Origin: Taxillus chinensis
Taxonomy: Eukaryota; Streptophyta; Magnoliopsida; Santalales; Loranthaceae
Reading direction: 5' to 3'
DNA: 64,000 nt
Assembly (NCBI GenBank): GCA_023512835.1
Contig: JAKCVP010000380.1
Span: forward strand, 124,001 to 188,000
The position numbers and the translations under genes were made by a program. The notes under the pieces were generated by a model, which ran no database searches, had not been told where the DNA came from, and saw only the letters and a program-made list of their open reading frames with translations. Below, piece by piece: positions 22,254 to 32,956 of this stretch; the stretch's first letter is position 1, and every line of letters starts with the position of its first letter.

Positions 22254-23511
22254 ATGACCGCCTCACAGACACCTGTCGATGCCTCGAAAGGGTCTTCGAG
22301 TCTCCCAAAGGTCCTACACTTCGGCGCTTCGTCAACGGCCGAGTCTGAGCAGTCGCAAGGAGCTGCCTCCATATCACAGTCACCAGTCGTACAGTCATCT
22401 GCATCGACAGCCCCATCACACACACAGGGACAAGTTCCCATACCGCCTATCCCTCCCGTCGCGACCTCAGTCGCTTCGGGACTACGCACGTCACTCGCGC
22501 AACCTATAGTAGCCTCTTTCATTGCCGGTGGAGTTGCTGGTGCAGTGTCGCGGACGGTTGTCTCACCGTTAGAACGACTTAAGATCTTATTCCAGATACA
22601 GAGTCAAGGCCGCAATGAGTACAAGATGAGCGTGGGTAAAGCATTAGGGAAGATGTGGAGAGAAGAGGGGTGGAGGGGTTTCATGCGCGGCAATGGCACA
22701 AACTGCATACGCATTGTGCCCTACTCGGCCGTGCAATTCGGCAGCTACAACTTCTACAAAGGCGTAAGTACACATTTCTTGAAGAGTCATTGAGCAGGAA
22801 GGTGAGCTGACTCTTTCCTTAGTTTTTCGAGGAACGTCCGGGCGCAGAGCTTTCCAACCTGCGACGCCTCGTCTGCGGAGGCATTGCAGGAATCACCTCC
22901 GTCACATTCACATATCCTCTCGACATCGTGCGTACACGTTTGTCGATTCAATCGGCGTCTTTCGAAGGACTAGCCAAAGCCGATAAGTTGCCTGGCATGT
23001 GGGCGACGCTCGCCAACATGTACAGGAACGAGGGTGGCTTTGCTGCCCTGTATCGTGGCATAATACCGACGGTTGCTGGTGTCGCGCCTTACGTCGGCCT
23101 GAACTTCATGGCCTACGAAATCGCTCGAAAGTTCGTGACGCCCGAAGGCGAGAAGAACCCTAGTGCTGTGGGTAAGCTGTGTGCGGGAGCTATGTCCGGA
23201 GCTTTTGCGCAAACCATCACCTATCCATTGTGAGTGTTTCATCAAATCAATGTGGCGACCCTGAATTAACATGGAACGATAGCGATGTTCTTCGCAGACG
23301 ATTCCAGATCAACACCATGACTGGCATGGGCTACCAATATAAAGGCATATTCGATGCAGTGCGGGTCATCGTGGCGCAAGAGGGTTTCAGAGGGCTTTAC
23401 AAGGGTATCATACCGAACCTGCTAAAAGTCGCGCCAAGCATGGCAAGCAGTTGGTTGAGTTTCGAGTTCACCCGTGATCTCCTCGTAGGCACGGGCGACG
23501 AGCATATTTAG
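22254..23511 (+). CDS. Mitochondrial carrier (SLC25 family), probably nucleotide or APS/PAPS type
   Basis: Exons are 22254-22763, 22823-23229 and 23283-23511 (381 aa); introns of 59 and 53 nt. All three carrier repeats are present, each with its signature: PLERLK in repeat 1, PLDIVR in repeat 2 and PFDVLR in repeat 3, the last created by joining exons 2 and 3. The first ~85 residues are a disordered Ser/Pro/Gln extension. The sequence SRTVVSPLERLKILFQIQ followed by RGNGTNCIRIVPYSAVQF is the pattern of the yeast YPR011C and CoA/adenine-nucleotide branch. The expected place is the mitochondrial inner membrane. The YPR011C-like (APS/PAPS) assignment is inference from memory of the subgroup; CoA or adenine-nucleotide transport is the alternative. 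Confidence 0.9.
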
Positions 23512-24038
23512 ATCTTTAGGCCTCGATTGTACCATTAAGCGAGCGGAGGCAGATCTTCGCACATCTATCACAGCAATCATAGACAGAGGCGATGGTAATT
23601 GCTAGCATCAGACAGAATGGTAGAAGCGAAAACTTCAGCAATGTCCTGCTTATACGTACCTTCCTTCCAGCAGCTTCTCAGCACCGAGAGGGTCCCCGCG
23701 CCTTGATACTCGTTGTCTGACTGAGCGTAGTCCAAATGATAGCATTGCAATCAATGCAAGAACATCATGCATGGAATCACCAGGCAGGACCGCTGTAGTT
23801 GTACTTCTTGTAACTAATGACGAAGCGTGCGAAGACAGGCACGAAGTCAAACCTCGGCGGCCGGAGCGCTGGATTTACCGACGACGGGCGTCCTGCCAAG
23901 ACACACCGAATCGACTGGCAAGAGCGGCACTAACGCTTTCGGTCTATTTCGCACCTGCCGCAACCTCCAAAATTAAGCAGAAGTTCTGTCCCTACCAACA
24001 CTCTGCAGCCACGACAGAGATCCCACACATCAGTCAAA
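23512..24038. other. Intergenic region, promoter of eL18
   Basis: About 530 bases between the carrier stop and the eL18 start. No coding frame with support. The region from 23850 to 24038 immediately upstream should carry the ribosomal-protein promoter, but I cannot name specific sites. Confidence 0.45.
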
Positions 24039-24987
24039 ATGGGTACGTTTCAACAGCCGTTCGGATCCATGGATACACTGCGTCCTTCGCGTGATCGCTG
24101 TGCTGCCTTCGGTCAAGCATGCGCTTGTCAATGGAGAAATGCACACGGCCTCAAGATCCTGTGCGAACGACTTCCATCCAAAGTATATGGCTGACAACAT
24201 ACTTTTAGGTATCGATCTCGACCGTCACCACGTCAAGTATGGCCACCGCAAGGCCCCCAAGAGCGACAACCCATACCTCCGTCTCTTGGTGAAGCTCTAC
24301 CGCTTCCTTGCCCGTACGTCTCAAATCCAGCTCCGGCCCGCACGACCGCACCAGATGAAAACTTTCCCTCGGACGGTCGCATACGAACGGCGAGAAAGAG
24401 CGTATTGAAAATGTTAATATGGCTAATCCTTGTTCGCAGGCCGTACCGACTCCCGCTTCAACAACACCGTTCTCCACCGTCTCTACATGTCCAAGACCAA
24501 CCGCCCTCCCATTTCCATCTCCCGCATCATCTCCACTGCTGCCAACAAGAAGAGCTCCAAGTCTCACGAGGGCAAGACAGTCGTCGTCGTTGGAGCTGTC
24601 ACAGACGACAACCGTGTCTTGGAGACCCCCAAGCTCTCCATTGCTGCGCTGCGCTTCACTAAGACCGCGCGTGCCCGTATCACTGCCGCTGGTGGTGAAT
24701 GCCTGACTCTTGATGAGCTTGCCCTCCGCAAGCCCAAGGGCGAGAACACTCTGCTGTTGAGAGGCTCAAAGATGCGTGAGGCTGTCAGACACTTCGGTTT
24801 CGGCCCTCACAAGCACAAGGTAAGTTCCAACTTCTAGATGCCACTACGATTCTGCTTGGCACGGGAATACATCGTAACAATTCGGGGCAAAAGCTGACTA
24901 TCTACATAGAAACCATACATCGAGAGCAAGGGCCGCAAGTTCGAACGCGCCCGTGGTCGCAGACGGTCTCGCGGTTTCAAGGTCTAA
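24039..24987 (+). CDS. rpl18: 60S ribosomal protein eL18
   Basis: Exons are 24039-24042, 24209-24313, 24440-24819 and 24910-24987 (188 aa). The first coding exon is only ATG plus one base; the intron interrupts codon 2 ([16 protein letters not shown]). The sequence matches eL18 throughout: [71 protein letters not shown] and the basic end RRRSRGFKV. It is a structural protein of the large cytosolic ribosomal subunit. Introns of 166, 126 and 90 nt are longer than most in the window, as is common in fungal ribosomal-protein genes. I looked for a box C/D snoRNA in introns 1 and 2 and saw none convincing. Confidence 0.97.
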
Positions 24988-25848
24988 GCTACTTCTTTGG
25001 CGCTGCCTTGCTTCATGGGCTATGACTGTTATGACAAGACATGGAGTGTGCATGCGTGGGATGCAGCGGGCATGGTGACTGGGGACGAGCGAGGATGATG
25101 AAAAACGATTGCAAAGAAAACTCTTGCATCTGCGTCTGCATGCTTTGCGATGGAGGAAAGCGGACTGGTGGACAGGAGATGAAACCCGGATTACGATGGT
25201 TCTGGGAAGTGCGCTAGGTCATCGCTGCTGATACGCAAAATTTTAGACCTGCTGGTTCCTCATGACTGTCTGACTGTATTTCTGCTGCAGAGCCGGCGTT
25301 TTCCCGCCATGGGTGTTCGGCTCCTCCGTCTGCCAGTAGTCTGAAACGCCCTTTTCGTATTGACATCTCACGACTGCAACCCAGGCATCTTCATTCGGTC
25401 ATATTCTGCACACGGCCCTTCCAATCGCCATTGTTTTACGGGATCAGCCTCGACCTCTGCGCTAGTTGTCTCATAGCTCCGCCGGGGTTGATCATACATG
25501 CTCAACCGAATCAGCTCCAGCGTCATCTGCCGTCGCTCAAGTCTCCCGATACAAGATATGTTGCGAGGGCATTTTGCCTGTCAAAACCGAGGGAAACCGT
25601 CTGGGCAACATCATTCTCCTTGCAGCTAGTTTGTGAACAAGTGCATATGCTGCGGGTAAACCATCAAGGTAGGACTGACATATTTTGCCATCCACGTGGG
25701 ATCCAACATTCGACGCCCGTATCTGCGCCTACACTCGTAATGTCCTCTCACACTTCAGCAGAACTGCACGGCCTGTATAAAATGGCAATGGACGACTCGA
25801 CAATGTGGAAATGTGCTATCACAGCAAGCCCAAGCCTTCTAATCCATC
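24988..25848. other. Intergenic region
   Basis: About 860 bases between eL18 and the GH99-like gene. A 165-codon frame at 25431-25928 runs into the secreted-enzyme gene in another frame and has no domain. No gene supported. Confidence 0.5.
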
Positions 25849-27204
25849 ATGGCTTTCGCACTCCCACTCCTCGCCCTCTCCTCTTTGGCCATCTTCCCCA
25901 CGGCAGCGACTGCCCATCCCACACTTGAGGGCATGACAGTCTGGGGCTACCAAGGCTGGTACACTGGCAACTGGAAATGGTTTGACCCTGCCTCGACCAT
26001 CGCTGGCCCACCCACAGGCAACCAGCGTGTCTTGACAGACTACATCCCCTACACGCTCGACTATCCCGCCTCCTGCTTGGAGCCGACCAACTTTGCATTG
26101 CCCGCAGGTGGCCATGCCTCATGGTTTTACTCCAACTGCTCTGCCGTCGTCGAGCAGCACTTCAAGTACATGCAGGACCACAAGATTGACGGCGTCTTCG
26201 TGCAGCGCTTCCGCGATGCCTCGAACCCGAGCAACGAGTATTACCAGGCTGGCGTGCAGGTTCTGCAGTGGGTCAAGCAGTACGCTGAGCAATATGGCAA
26301 GTACTTTGCCGTCGAGTATGACTTTTCTGCCCTCACGGCTGGCGAGGATCCGAATGAGTACCTGGGCTACTGGAAGAATGACTTTGATCAGGTCGTTGCT
26401 CCGCTGTTCCAGTCTGATAGCTACATTTATCAGGACGGCAAGCCTGTTGTGGAGATCTGGGGCGCGGGTTTCAATGATGCTAATGGTGGGTCTGGGAGTG
26501 ATTACCAGACGTTGGTGGATTATATGAGTTCAAAGGGGACGTGGAATATCCTCGGTGTACCGGTAACTTTCCCCCATTTCTTTTCCTTGTCTTCCTCCTC
26601 CTTTTCAGGATTCTGATGACTTCCCTCCCCTTGCCAAGGCAAAAGGCTAACGATGAGACAGTGGTACTGGCAAGATCTCGACAACCAGAACCGCAACCCC
26701 AAGCCCGCACCAGGCCTCTTCAACCTCTACAAGAGCTCGAGCGTCCAGTGTCTCCAGCCCTGGGGCGTAGGCGCGTACAGCGACATTAGCAGCTGGGACT
26801 CGTACTTATCCCAGCACCTCCTCTCCATGAAGTCCCAGCTCGACACCTGGAGCAAGAAGCTGAGCCCTGTCATCCACCCCGGCACACAGAATCTCAACGG
26901 CCAGCGCCAGAACCCCGTTATCAACTCGCGATACAACACGACGCTGCTGTCGCATGCCTTTGAGACGATTGTGAGCGGGACGAGCGACGGCAGTTTCAAG
27001 CCGCATTTTATTTTTGGCGCCATGTTTGACGAGTATACCGAGGGCAGCCAGATTTTGCCTGCGCTCAAGTGGAAGGATTTGCCGCAGGGCACGCCGTTTG
27101 CTGGGCAGGATGATGACAAGAGTTATTATGTGTACATGGATGTTGCTGGCGAGCAGAGTGGCAAGTTTCATCAGGCTTGGGGGCAGACGCCTCTGAGCAA
27201 TTAG
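25849..27204 (+). CDS. Secreted GH99/GH71-like glycoside hydrolase
   Basis: Exons are 25849-26562 and 26662-27204 (418 aa), joined as ILGVP-WYWQDL over a 99-nt intron. Signal peptide MAFALPLLALSSLAIFPTAATA. The N-terminal motif VWGYQGWYTG and the barrel segment HFKYMQDHKIDGVFVQRF are typical of the GH99-like/GH71-like TIM-barrel group found in bacteria and ascomycetes. Later blocks include YFAVEYDFSAL, GKPVVEIWGAGFND, WGVGAYSD and FGAMFDEYTEG. Members are often named xylosidase/arabinosidase in databases without proof. The likely role is degradation of an extracellular polysaccharide; the substrate cannot be read from the sequence. Confidence 0.85.
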
Positions 27205-27430
27205 TTGAATACTTGTTATTGTATGGGGTTCCTGTAGAAGATGGTTTTTCGAAGAGCGGAACGTCTCCGGGTCTGAAGAAGATGTGGATGAAGACCGTGT
27301 GATAGTAGTGATGATACAATGCTTAGAATGATGTCCTCTCACCATGCTCCTTTTACCTGATGCCAAACGCCGCGAAATGCAATGCAGTATCAGACCCTAT
27401 TGAGTAACCTCTATATGACGAGATACTTGC

Positions 27431-28168
27431 TCATGAGTCCCTCATTCTCTTTCCTCTCTGCTGTTCTCTCACCTTGACTTCCTCATCAGCCTCCTCATTC
27501 ACAGCCTTCCTCTTCCTCTTCTTCATAATCTCACCTCTCTCCTTCCTCAATTCTTCCCGCTTCTGAGCCCTGTTCTCCCGCTCCTCCCGCTCTACCTGCT
27601 TCCGCGCCTCCTTCTCCTTCTGCTCCGCCTCACTACCCAGCGTCTCATGCCGCTTACTCCGATCACCTCCAGGCGTCTCATTCTTAGGCGGCGCACGCGG
27701 CACCTTCTTCTCCGCTGCGCCCGTGTTGATCGCATACGGTTTCGTAATCTGTCCCGCGGGCGTCTTGTACAGGCTCCGGCCCAGCACGACAGACAGCCTA
27801 GGACCCTTCATCGGCGGCGCGCGGCGATCAGAAGGCGTTTGCAGAATCTCTAACCTTTGCGCGCGTTTACTCCTTGTTTTCCGCGCGCGGGTGGATCGGG
27901 GCGTAGGTGGGAGTCTGTGGCTGGTCTTTGCGCGGCTTCTGGGCTTGATCTGCGGGCTTGTTGTCTTTCGCTTTGCTTTTGGGTTTGACGGGTTTGGGTT
28001 TTGGGCTTTGGGATGGCGTGGTGCTGCATGGCTTTTGGGTTGCTTCTGAGTGGTCTTGGTGACATTCCGCGTGGGTCTGGATCTGGTGGGTGGAGGTGGC
28101 TCATGTCGACCTAGGTGAGATGGCGCACGCATGCGGCGGCCACTGGTTGCGCGAGTCTTGGGAGCCAT
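27431..28168 (-). CDS. Highly basic protein of unknown function
   Basis: A single-exon minus-strand frame; the start MAPKTRATSGRRMRAPS at 28168 is chosen because upstream codons lack a better ATG context (245 aa). I do not recognise the family. The N-terminal 110 residues are Arg/Lys/Pro/Thr-rich and disordered. A short less biased stretch in the middle (GPRLSVVLGRSLYKTPAGQI) may be a conserved core. The C-terminal third is a continuous charged helix (EQKEKEARKQVEREEREN onward) ending in KKRKRK and RGKRMRDS, which look like nuclear-localisation signals. A nuclear or nucleolar place is inferred from composition alone. Confidence 0.6.
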   Translation of the reverse strand: MAPKTRATSGRRMRAPSHLGRHEPPPPTRSRPTRNVTKTTQKQPKSHAAPRHPKAQNPNPSNPKAKRKTTSPQIKPRSRAKTSHRLPPTPRSTRARKTRSKRAQRLEILQTPSDRRAPPMKGPRLSVVLGRSLYKTPAGQITKPYAINTGAAEKKVPRAPPKNETPGGDRSKRHETLGSEAEQKEKEARKQVEREERENRAQKREELRKERGEIMKKRKRKAVNEEADEEVKVREQQRGKRMRDS

Positions 28169-29407
28169 TTTGAGCAGGGTGGAGTTAAGCACAAGCTCAA
28201 GAGGGCTGGTTTTCCCAGTTGGAATGCGGGTGATGAGGAGTGGGTTGGATGCCAGTGATTGAACTGGGGTTGCCTCAGGAGGGGACGTTGGAATTGTTGC
28301 GCTAACTCGGCACGATCCATCGTAGAGCCATGAGTAAAGCTTGACGACGAGTCTGGAGCTTTTTGGATGATTTTGGGTGTCTCAAGTAGTGCGTTGCCAC
28401 TTGAGTGAGCACAAGCCAGCGCTGGTAGTGAGGACTTAGACTGCCCTCGGACGCGTACAAGGGATGCTGACGAAACTAGGACCTCCACGAACCAGATGAG
28501 CAGAGCCAAGGGGCTATCTCGGTAGAGATGTGAGGTCAAGTTGCATACGGCATTGAAGTTGAGATGCGGTCACAGGGAGTGCCAGCTGGTAATGACTGGC
28601 ATGAAAGCACAGCACAGACGCGTCGTTGGTCGCGTCGAGTCGAGGTCACGGGATCTGTTACTTAGGGATCGTGCTGCCTTTGAGGTGAGAGCATCAGTGA
28701 TCAGGTGAAAATATCTTCAATGGCACTGCTGCCGTGAAGTCAGAACATTAGCTGACAAGGGTGTTATGAGATGTGGAAGTAGAGAGAAGAGTGGATGAGT
28801 GGAGATGCATTTCAAGCAGGTGGCTGGACTTGGACTTGGTCGTACCGAGTCTCGGTCGGCTGTGTGCCCGGCCGTCTGACATGGCAAGTTGACATGGCTT
28901 TGCCGCTTTGTTAGGCTCTGTGAATATCAAACGCATACTTCTACTATGTACGAGAAGATCAGATCAATCTCTCCGAGCTTTGTGTTGCGAATGCCATTCG
29001 TTGGGGTTGGCGTGAGGTCGCGCGAGCTCGGTAGCTTCCGTCGTCACCTTCTCGGCAGGTACTTCGACAAGCACGACAAGGCATCCTTGCATTCGCTAGA
29101 TCTACTCGTATTCGCGAGAAGTAGATAAAGTGCACGCCGACTGTTCTTTCGTACTGAACAGCTTGATTGCAAAGATTGCCCAAGGCAAGGTGAAGTTTGA
29201 CAGAGGAGAAGCGAACGATGCATCTCGAGATCGACCGCGCGGAACTTTCAACTTCAGTCGGACCCTGACGTGCCTGAACATCAAATTGTCGCCTGGAACC
29301 TCGAATTCCATCCACCTACACCTTTCCTCTCCGATACCTTCATACACAAGGCAGACCACGGGCGCGTATGACCACATTACTAGATTGTATATGCCTCATC
29401 GAAATTT
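28169..29407. promoter_or_regulatory. Divergent intergenic region upstream of the PPR gene
   Basis: About 1.24 kb between the starts of the basic-protein gene (minus) and the PPR gene (plus). Minus-strand frames at 28111-28539 and 28959-29377 have no domain or splice logic. Promoters of both genes are expected here. Nothing else stands out. Confidence 0.45.
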
Positions 29408-32382
29408 ATGCGTCCTCAAGTCGCCAACTGCTTGAAGGCCGTGCAGTCCAACGACTCGATCTTGCTTCCCTTTCTCGCGCCCCGAGCGTTCGCACCATGG
29501 CCGGCCCATTTGCGAAAATCGAGACGATGCCAGCATCAAGAAGCATACTCAGGACCCTTGAATGCACATGAATACGGGAAGTCGATAGAACCGCGTAGGG
29601 TGAGACGGTCGCCTGCACGTAGAGGAGCAGCCAAGTTGGACTTGCATAAGCAAGATGCGAGGAACAAGGACCCCTCTACCTCCTTACCGCGAAGCGAGCT
29701 TCAGCTCATAGAGGAGACTCACATGTCAAAGGGGACTGGGAGAGCAAGACGGCGCCCCACGCCGTCAACACCAGCGCAACCAATACTCGTACCCTCGCGA
29801 GAGAAACAAGCAGACGCTCTGCAGAGAGATAAACATCACAAGGATCATCGGCACGAGGCTTTATTACAAGGAGATGCAGAGAGAAGTCATACGGGATCTC
29901 GAATCTCAGACGGCTTTGACGTGGATCCTGCATCATGCGAACTGTTTGAGCCTGAGGACTCGTCCTTGTCACGGTCTGCAACATTGAAGTACATGCAGAA
30001 GAAGGCTTCAAAGGAACAATCCAGTGCATTCCGGCAAGATCTACAGCACCTACAGCAGAGCGACTTGTTTGAACCAATCCGAAATCGGCCCGGAGTGCCA
30101 GCTGCTCTGAGAACGCTCATCTGGTCAGAAAATCGTAGCAACTGGCTGCAATTGTACATGAGAGACTTGTACTTGAGAGTCACTGAGATTGAAGAGGATT
30201 CTCAAACCCTGACGGAGCGTGGTCCCGAGGATGTGAAATGGCTCATTCTTCAACCTTCATCCACAGATGAAAAGGGCATGTCTTCTGGTCTCCCTCCGAT
30301 TTCGACTGGCTGGTCAGAAGCAATCGCGACGTTGATTGGGGGATCGTTGGCACATACCGGACCTTTACGGGGGAAAAGAAGCGACGTTCCTGAACCCCAA
30401 ACGATGGAGACGGTTGATCAATGCGCTTCCTATGCAGAAGCAGCTCTGTTTCTACATCGGCACCGGTCAAGAGAGTATCCGCAAACAAGACACAACTTAG
30501 CTGAGGTCTGGCTGCGCGACCTATGTGGTCCAGATACGTGGCAGCACCTTCCCAAGTCTTGGGCAAACCTTCCGGATCAGGTGAAGGCACACCGCTGGCC
30601 CTTTCTCATGCTTTATTACCTGCAGAAGAAGCCGTCGCGTGCGCTCTGGTTTCTTTCATGCACGCAGCAGTCTTGGACGCCACCAAGCTATCAGACCGCT
30701 GATGTCTTCCATGTCTTGACGCGAAAATTGTTCAAAGACGGAACTCCAGTTCACTCAAAAGTATACTGGAGCGAAAGAATCCGAGTAACGCTAGAGGATG
30801 TGCTCGCTCGGTATCGTTTACCACTTCCGTTAGAGCAATCAACTATCAGATCACTCTGTTTCTACGATAAGCCAGCTGGTGTGTTGAAGACGTACAAACT
30901 ACTCACTAGCAAGCAAGTCAATATGTCGTCCGGCACCAGGCTACATTATGTGTTCTCAATGTTAAGAGGGCGACCTGACGATGTCTATAGAAGAGTAGTT
31001 TTGCAAGTTTTGCTGGATGTTTGGAAAGAGGAGCAAGTTGAACCACAAGAACAAGAAGAGGAAGGACAGGATGAACAGCGAAATGAGGGCCAAGAACAAG
31101 ATACGCGCCATCCGCACCGCGCAGACGTGGAGAAGGGAGGGTCGGAAGCCTCGGCGGACTTCTTCAAAGGCTTGACTCTCCTGCTGCATGCCTGTAGGAC
31201 AGCCAACGATACGGGACTGACTCTGAACGAATGTCTCACATCTATTACAGCCGAAGGCATTCCACTCAGGACACATTTCTTGAACGAAGTCTTGTGTGAG
31301 CTCCGGGATCATGACTCCCACGCACAGATTTGGAGTGTTTTTGAGCAATTTCGAAGCTTAGGCGTGAAGCTGGACGCTCACACACTAACAATTCTACTCA
31401 ATTGGCTGCGCAGTCGAGAAGGATCCATACCTTACGATGAACTTGCAGAGAAGATCGATCGTATCGTCCACGAAGCCAGGATCAGACCAGCTTTATTCGA
31501 ATCTGGACGTCTGGGAATCGCATGCCTTGCCGGTACGGCTCTTGCAAAGGGGGCCGGCTTTCAAGAACTGCTGGACTTTTACGAAAGGCATTGGACTCTG
31601 GACTCACTAAAGAATCTCGGAGTCATCAATGCATCTTATACTCCTAAAACGCTGTCCAGCGGCGCAGAGCCTTTGCATGAACCGAATGTCCACTTGGTCA
31701 CCTACATGTTACAGTCGTTTTCCAAGGGCCCAGCCAGCGTGGACGACATGCTTGAGGTTTACAAAAATCTGTCACGACTGCGTGACGCGCGAAACCCAGC
31801 GATCCTGAAACTTGCATCTCATCCTGAGATTTGGACCGTTATCCTAGGGAAGCTGAATGATGCTGTAAATTCACCAGCATTCGAGATGTGGCCGGAAATA
31901 ATGCGCAACATGACGAGTCAGATCGCAGTGAAGGCCTCTTCTTCGGAAGAGCAGACTTTAAGCACCTACGTTCCCCCACAACCGTCAGTCCTGACTTGGA
32001 ACACTATTGTCCACGGCTAGCACGCCGCAAACAATTCGATGCAGTAGAAGATGTAATGAAGCTGATGAAGACGCATGGGCATGCGCCGAGCACTCGTACC
32101 TGGCACTCCATTCTCCACAGCTATGCCGAATCCCAGGACATTCAGGGTATAAAACGCACCATTCGGCGAATGGAATTGGCTGGCATTGCATTCAACGAGG
32201 TCACGAGAAGAGTTCTGGACGTCTACGAGGATCAAAAGGAGCTCTTACAGGAGCTGCGACTCGCTACGGAGCGGGGCAAGGGCACTGGACCTGAGTACAT
32301 GACCGAAGAGCTGTTTGAGCCAAGCGATGGAGAGACTAGTATTCGAGACGTTCTAGACGCGAAACGCTCAATGCTTACATGA
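29408..32382 (+). pseudogene. Mitochondrial pentatricopeptide repeat protein, frameshifted in the last repeats
   Basis: The frame runs from ATG 29408 to TAG 32018-32020 (870 codons), and homology then continues in another frame from 32017 to TGA 32380-32382 (about 121 residues). The break lies inside one PPR unit: VLTWNTIVHG in the first frame is followed directly by LARRKQFDAVEDVMKLM in the second, as a normal 35-residue repeat would read. One base is missing at GGCTAG relative to an unbroken frame. The N-terminus (LLPFLAPRAFAPWPAHLRKS, then YSGP) looks like a mitochondrial presequence. A Glu/Gln-rich insert lies at about 31030-31130. Fungal PPR proteins bind organelle transcripts; the target is unknown. 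It may be a true mutation giving a truncated protein or a sequencing error; the downstream part still reads as intact protein, which favours a recent change or an error. Confidence 0.75.
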
Positions 32383-32629
32383 ACAGGGAGCGAACGCAAG
32401 GCAGACTCGAGTGCAGAATATAGCTCTTACTGATTGTGTAAGTGTATATGCATAATAGCAGTTATAGAGTGGACAGGGTATCCAACTCATCACATCATTG
32501 TACTTCCCTACAGGGTCTTGAGCAAGTGCCTCCGGCATGCAAACCAGTCACTCAACTACATTCTGCAACATTTGCCTAGGAATAGCACGAACATCACTCT
32601 CTCAAACTTCCAACTCTTAGCTTCCGGCA

Positions 32630-32956
32630 TTACATCAATCCGCCATAGTCACCACCACGCGGCTTACCCTGCCAGTCAACACCGCCCTGCTGTCTCAGGT
32701 CCTCGTTGCGATTGTTGTTGCTCGTGGCGTAGGGTGACTTGCCGAGCGTGAATTTGCCGAAATTGGTGCTTGCGCGCTTCTGTTTGGGGGCTGTCTGTTG
32801 CTCCTGTTGCTGCTGTTGCTGATCCTTGTTCTCGGACTTGTGGAAGAGGCGGCTGAAGAAGGAGTTGCGCTTTTGCTCGTCTGTAGAGGTAATTTTTGTT
32901 AGGATGCTTGATGAGTGGGGATGCGATTGGTTGTTGAGAGACTGACTTTGGGCCAT
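32630..32956 (-). CDS. Small Gln-rich protein of unknown function, probable in-frame intron
   Basis: A minus-strand frame from ATG 32956 (MAQSQS) to TAG at 32630. Unspliced it gives 108 aa. A 66-nt segment from 32946 down to 32881 begins GTCAGT, contains CCTAACA and ends CTACAG, so it is a likely intron; removal keeps the frame and gives 86 aa starting MAQNEQKRNSFFSRLFHKSE. The rest has a glutamine run (QQQQQQEQQ), a basic stretch (KQKRAST) and a Gly-rich end (PRGGDYGGLM). Polar and probably disordered. I do not recognise the family. The SFFSRLFHK helix is the only part with any hydrophobic face. Confidence 0.6.
   Translation of the reverse strand: MAQSQSLNNQSHPHSSSILTKITSTDEQKRNSFFSRLFHKSENKDQQQQQQEQQTAPKQKRASTNFGKFTLGKSPYATSNNNRNEDLRQQGGVDWQGKPRGGDYGGLM

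Noticed and set aside
24043..24439. Possible snoRNAs in the long introns of eL18
   Set aside because: No RTGATGA/CTGA pair in the right spacing and no terminal stem was seen.
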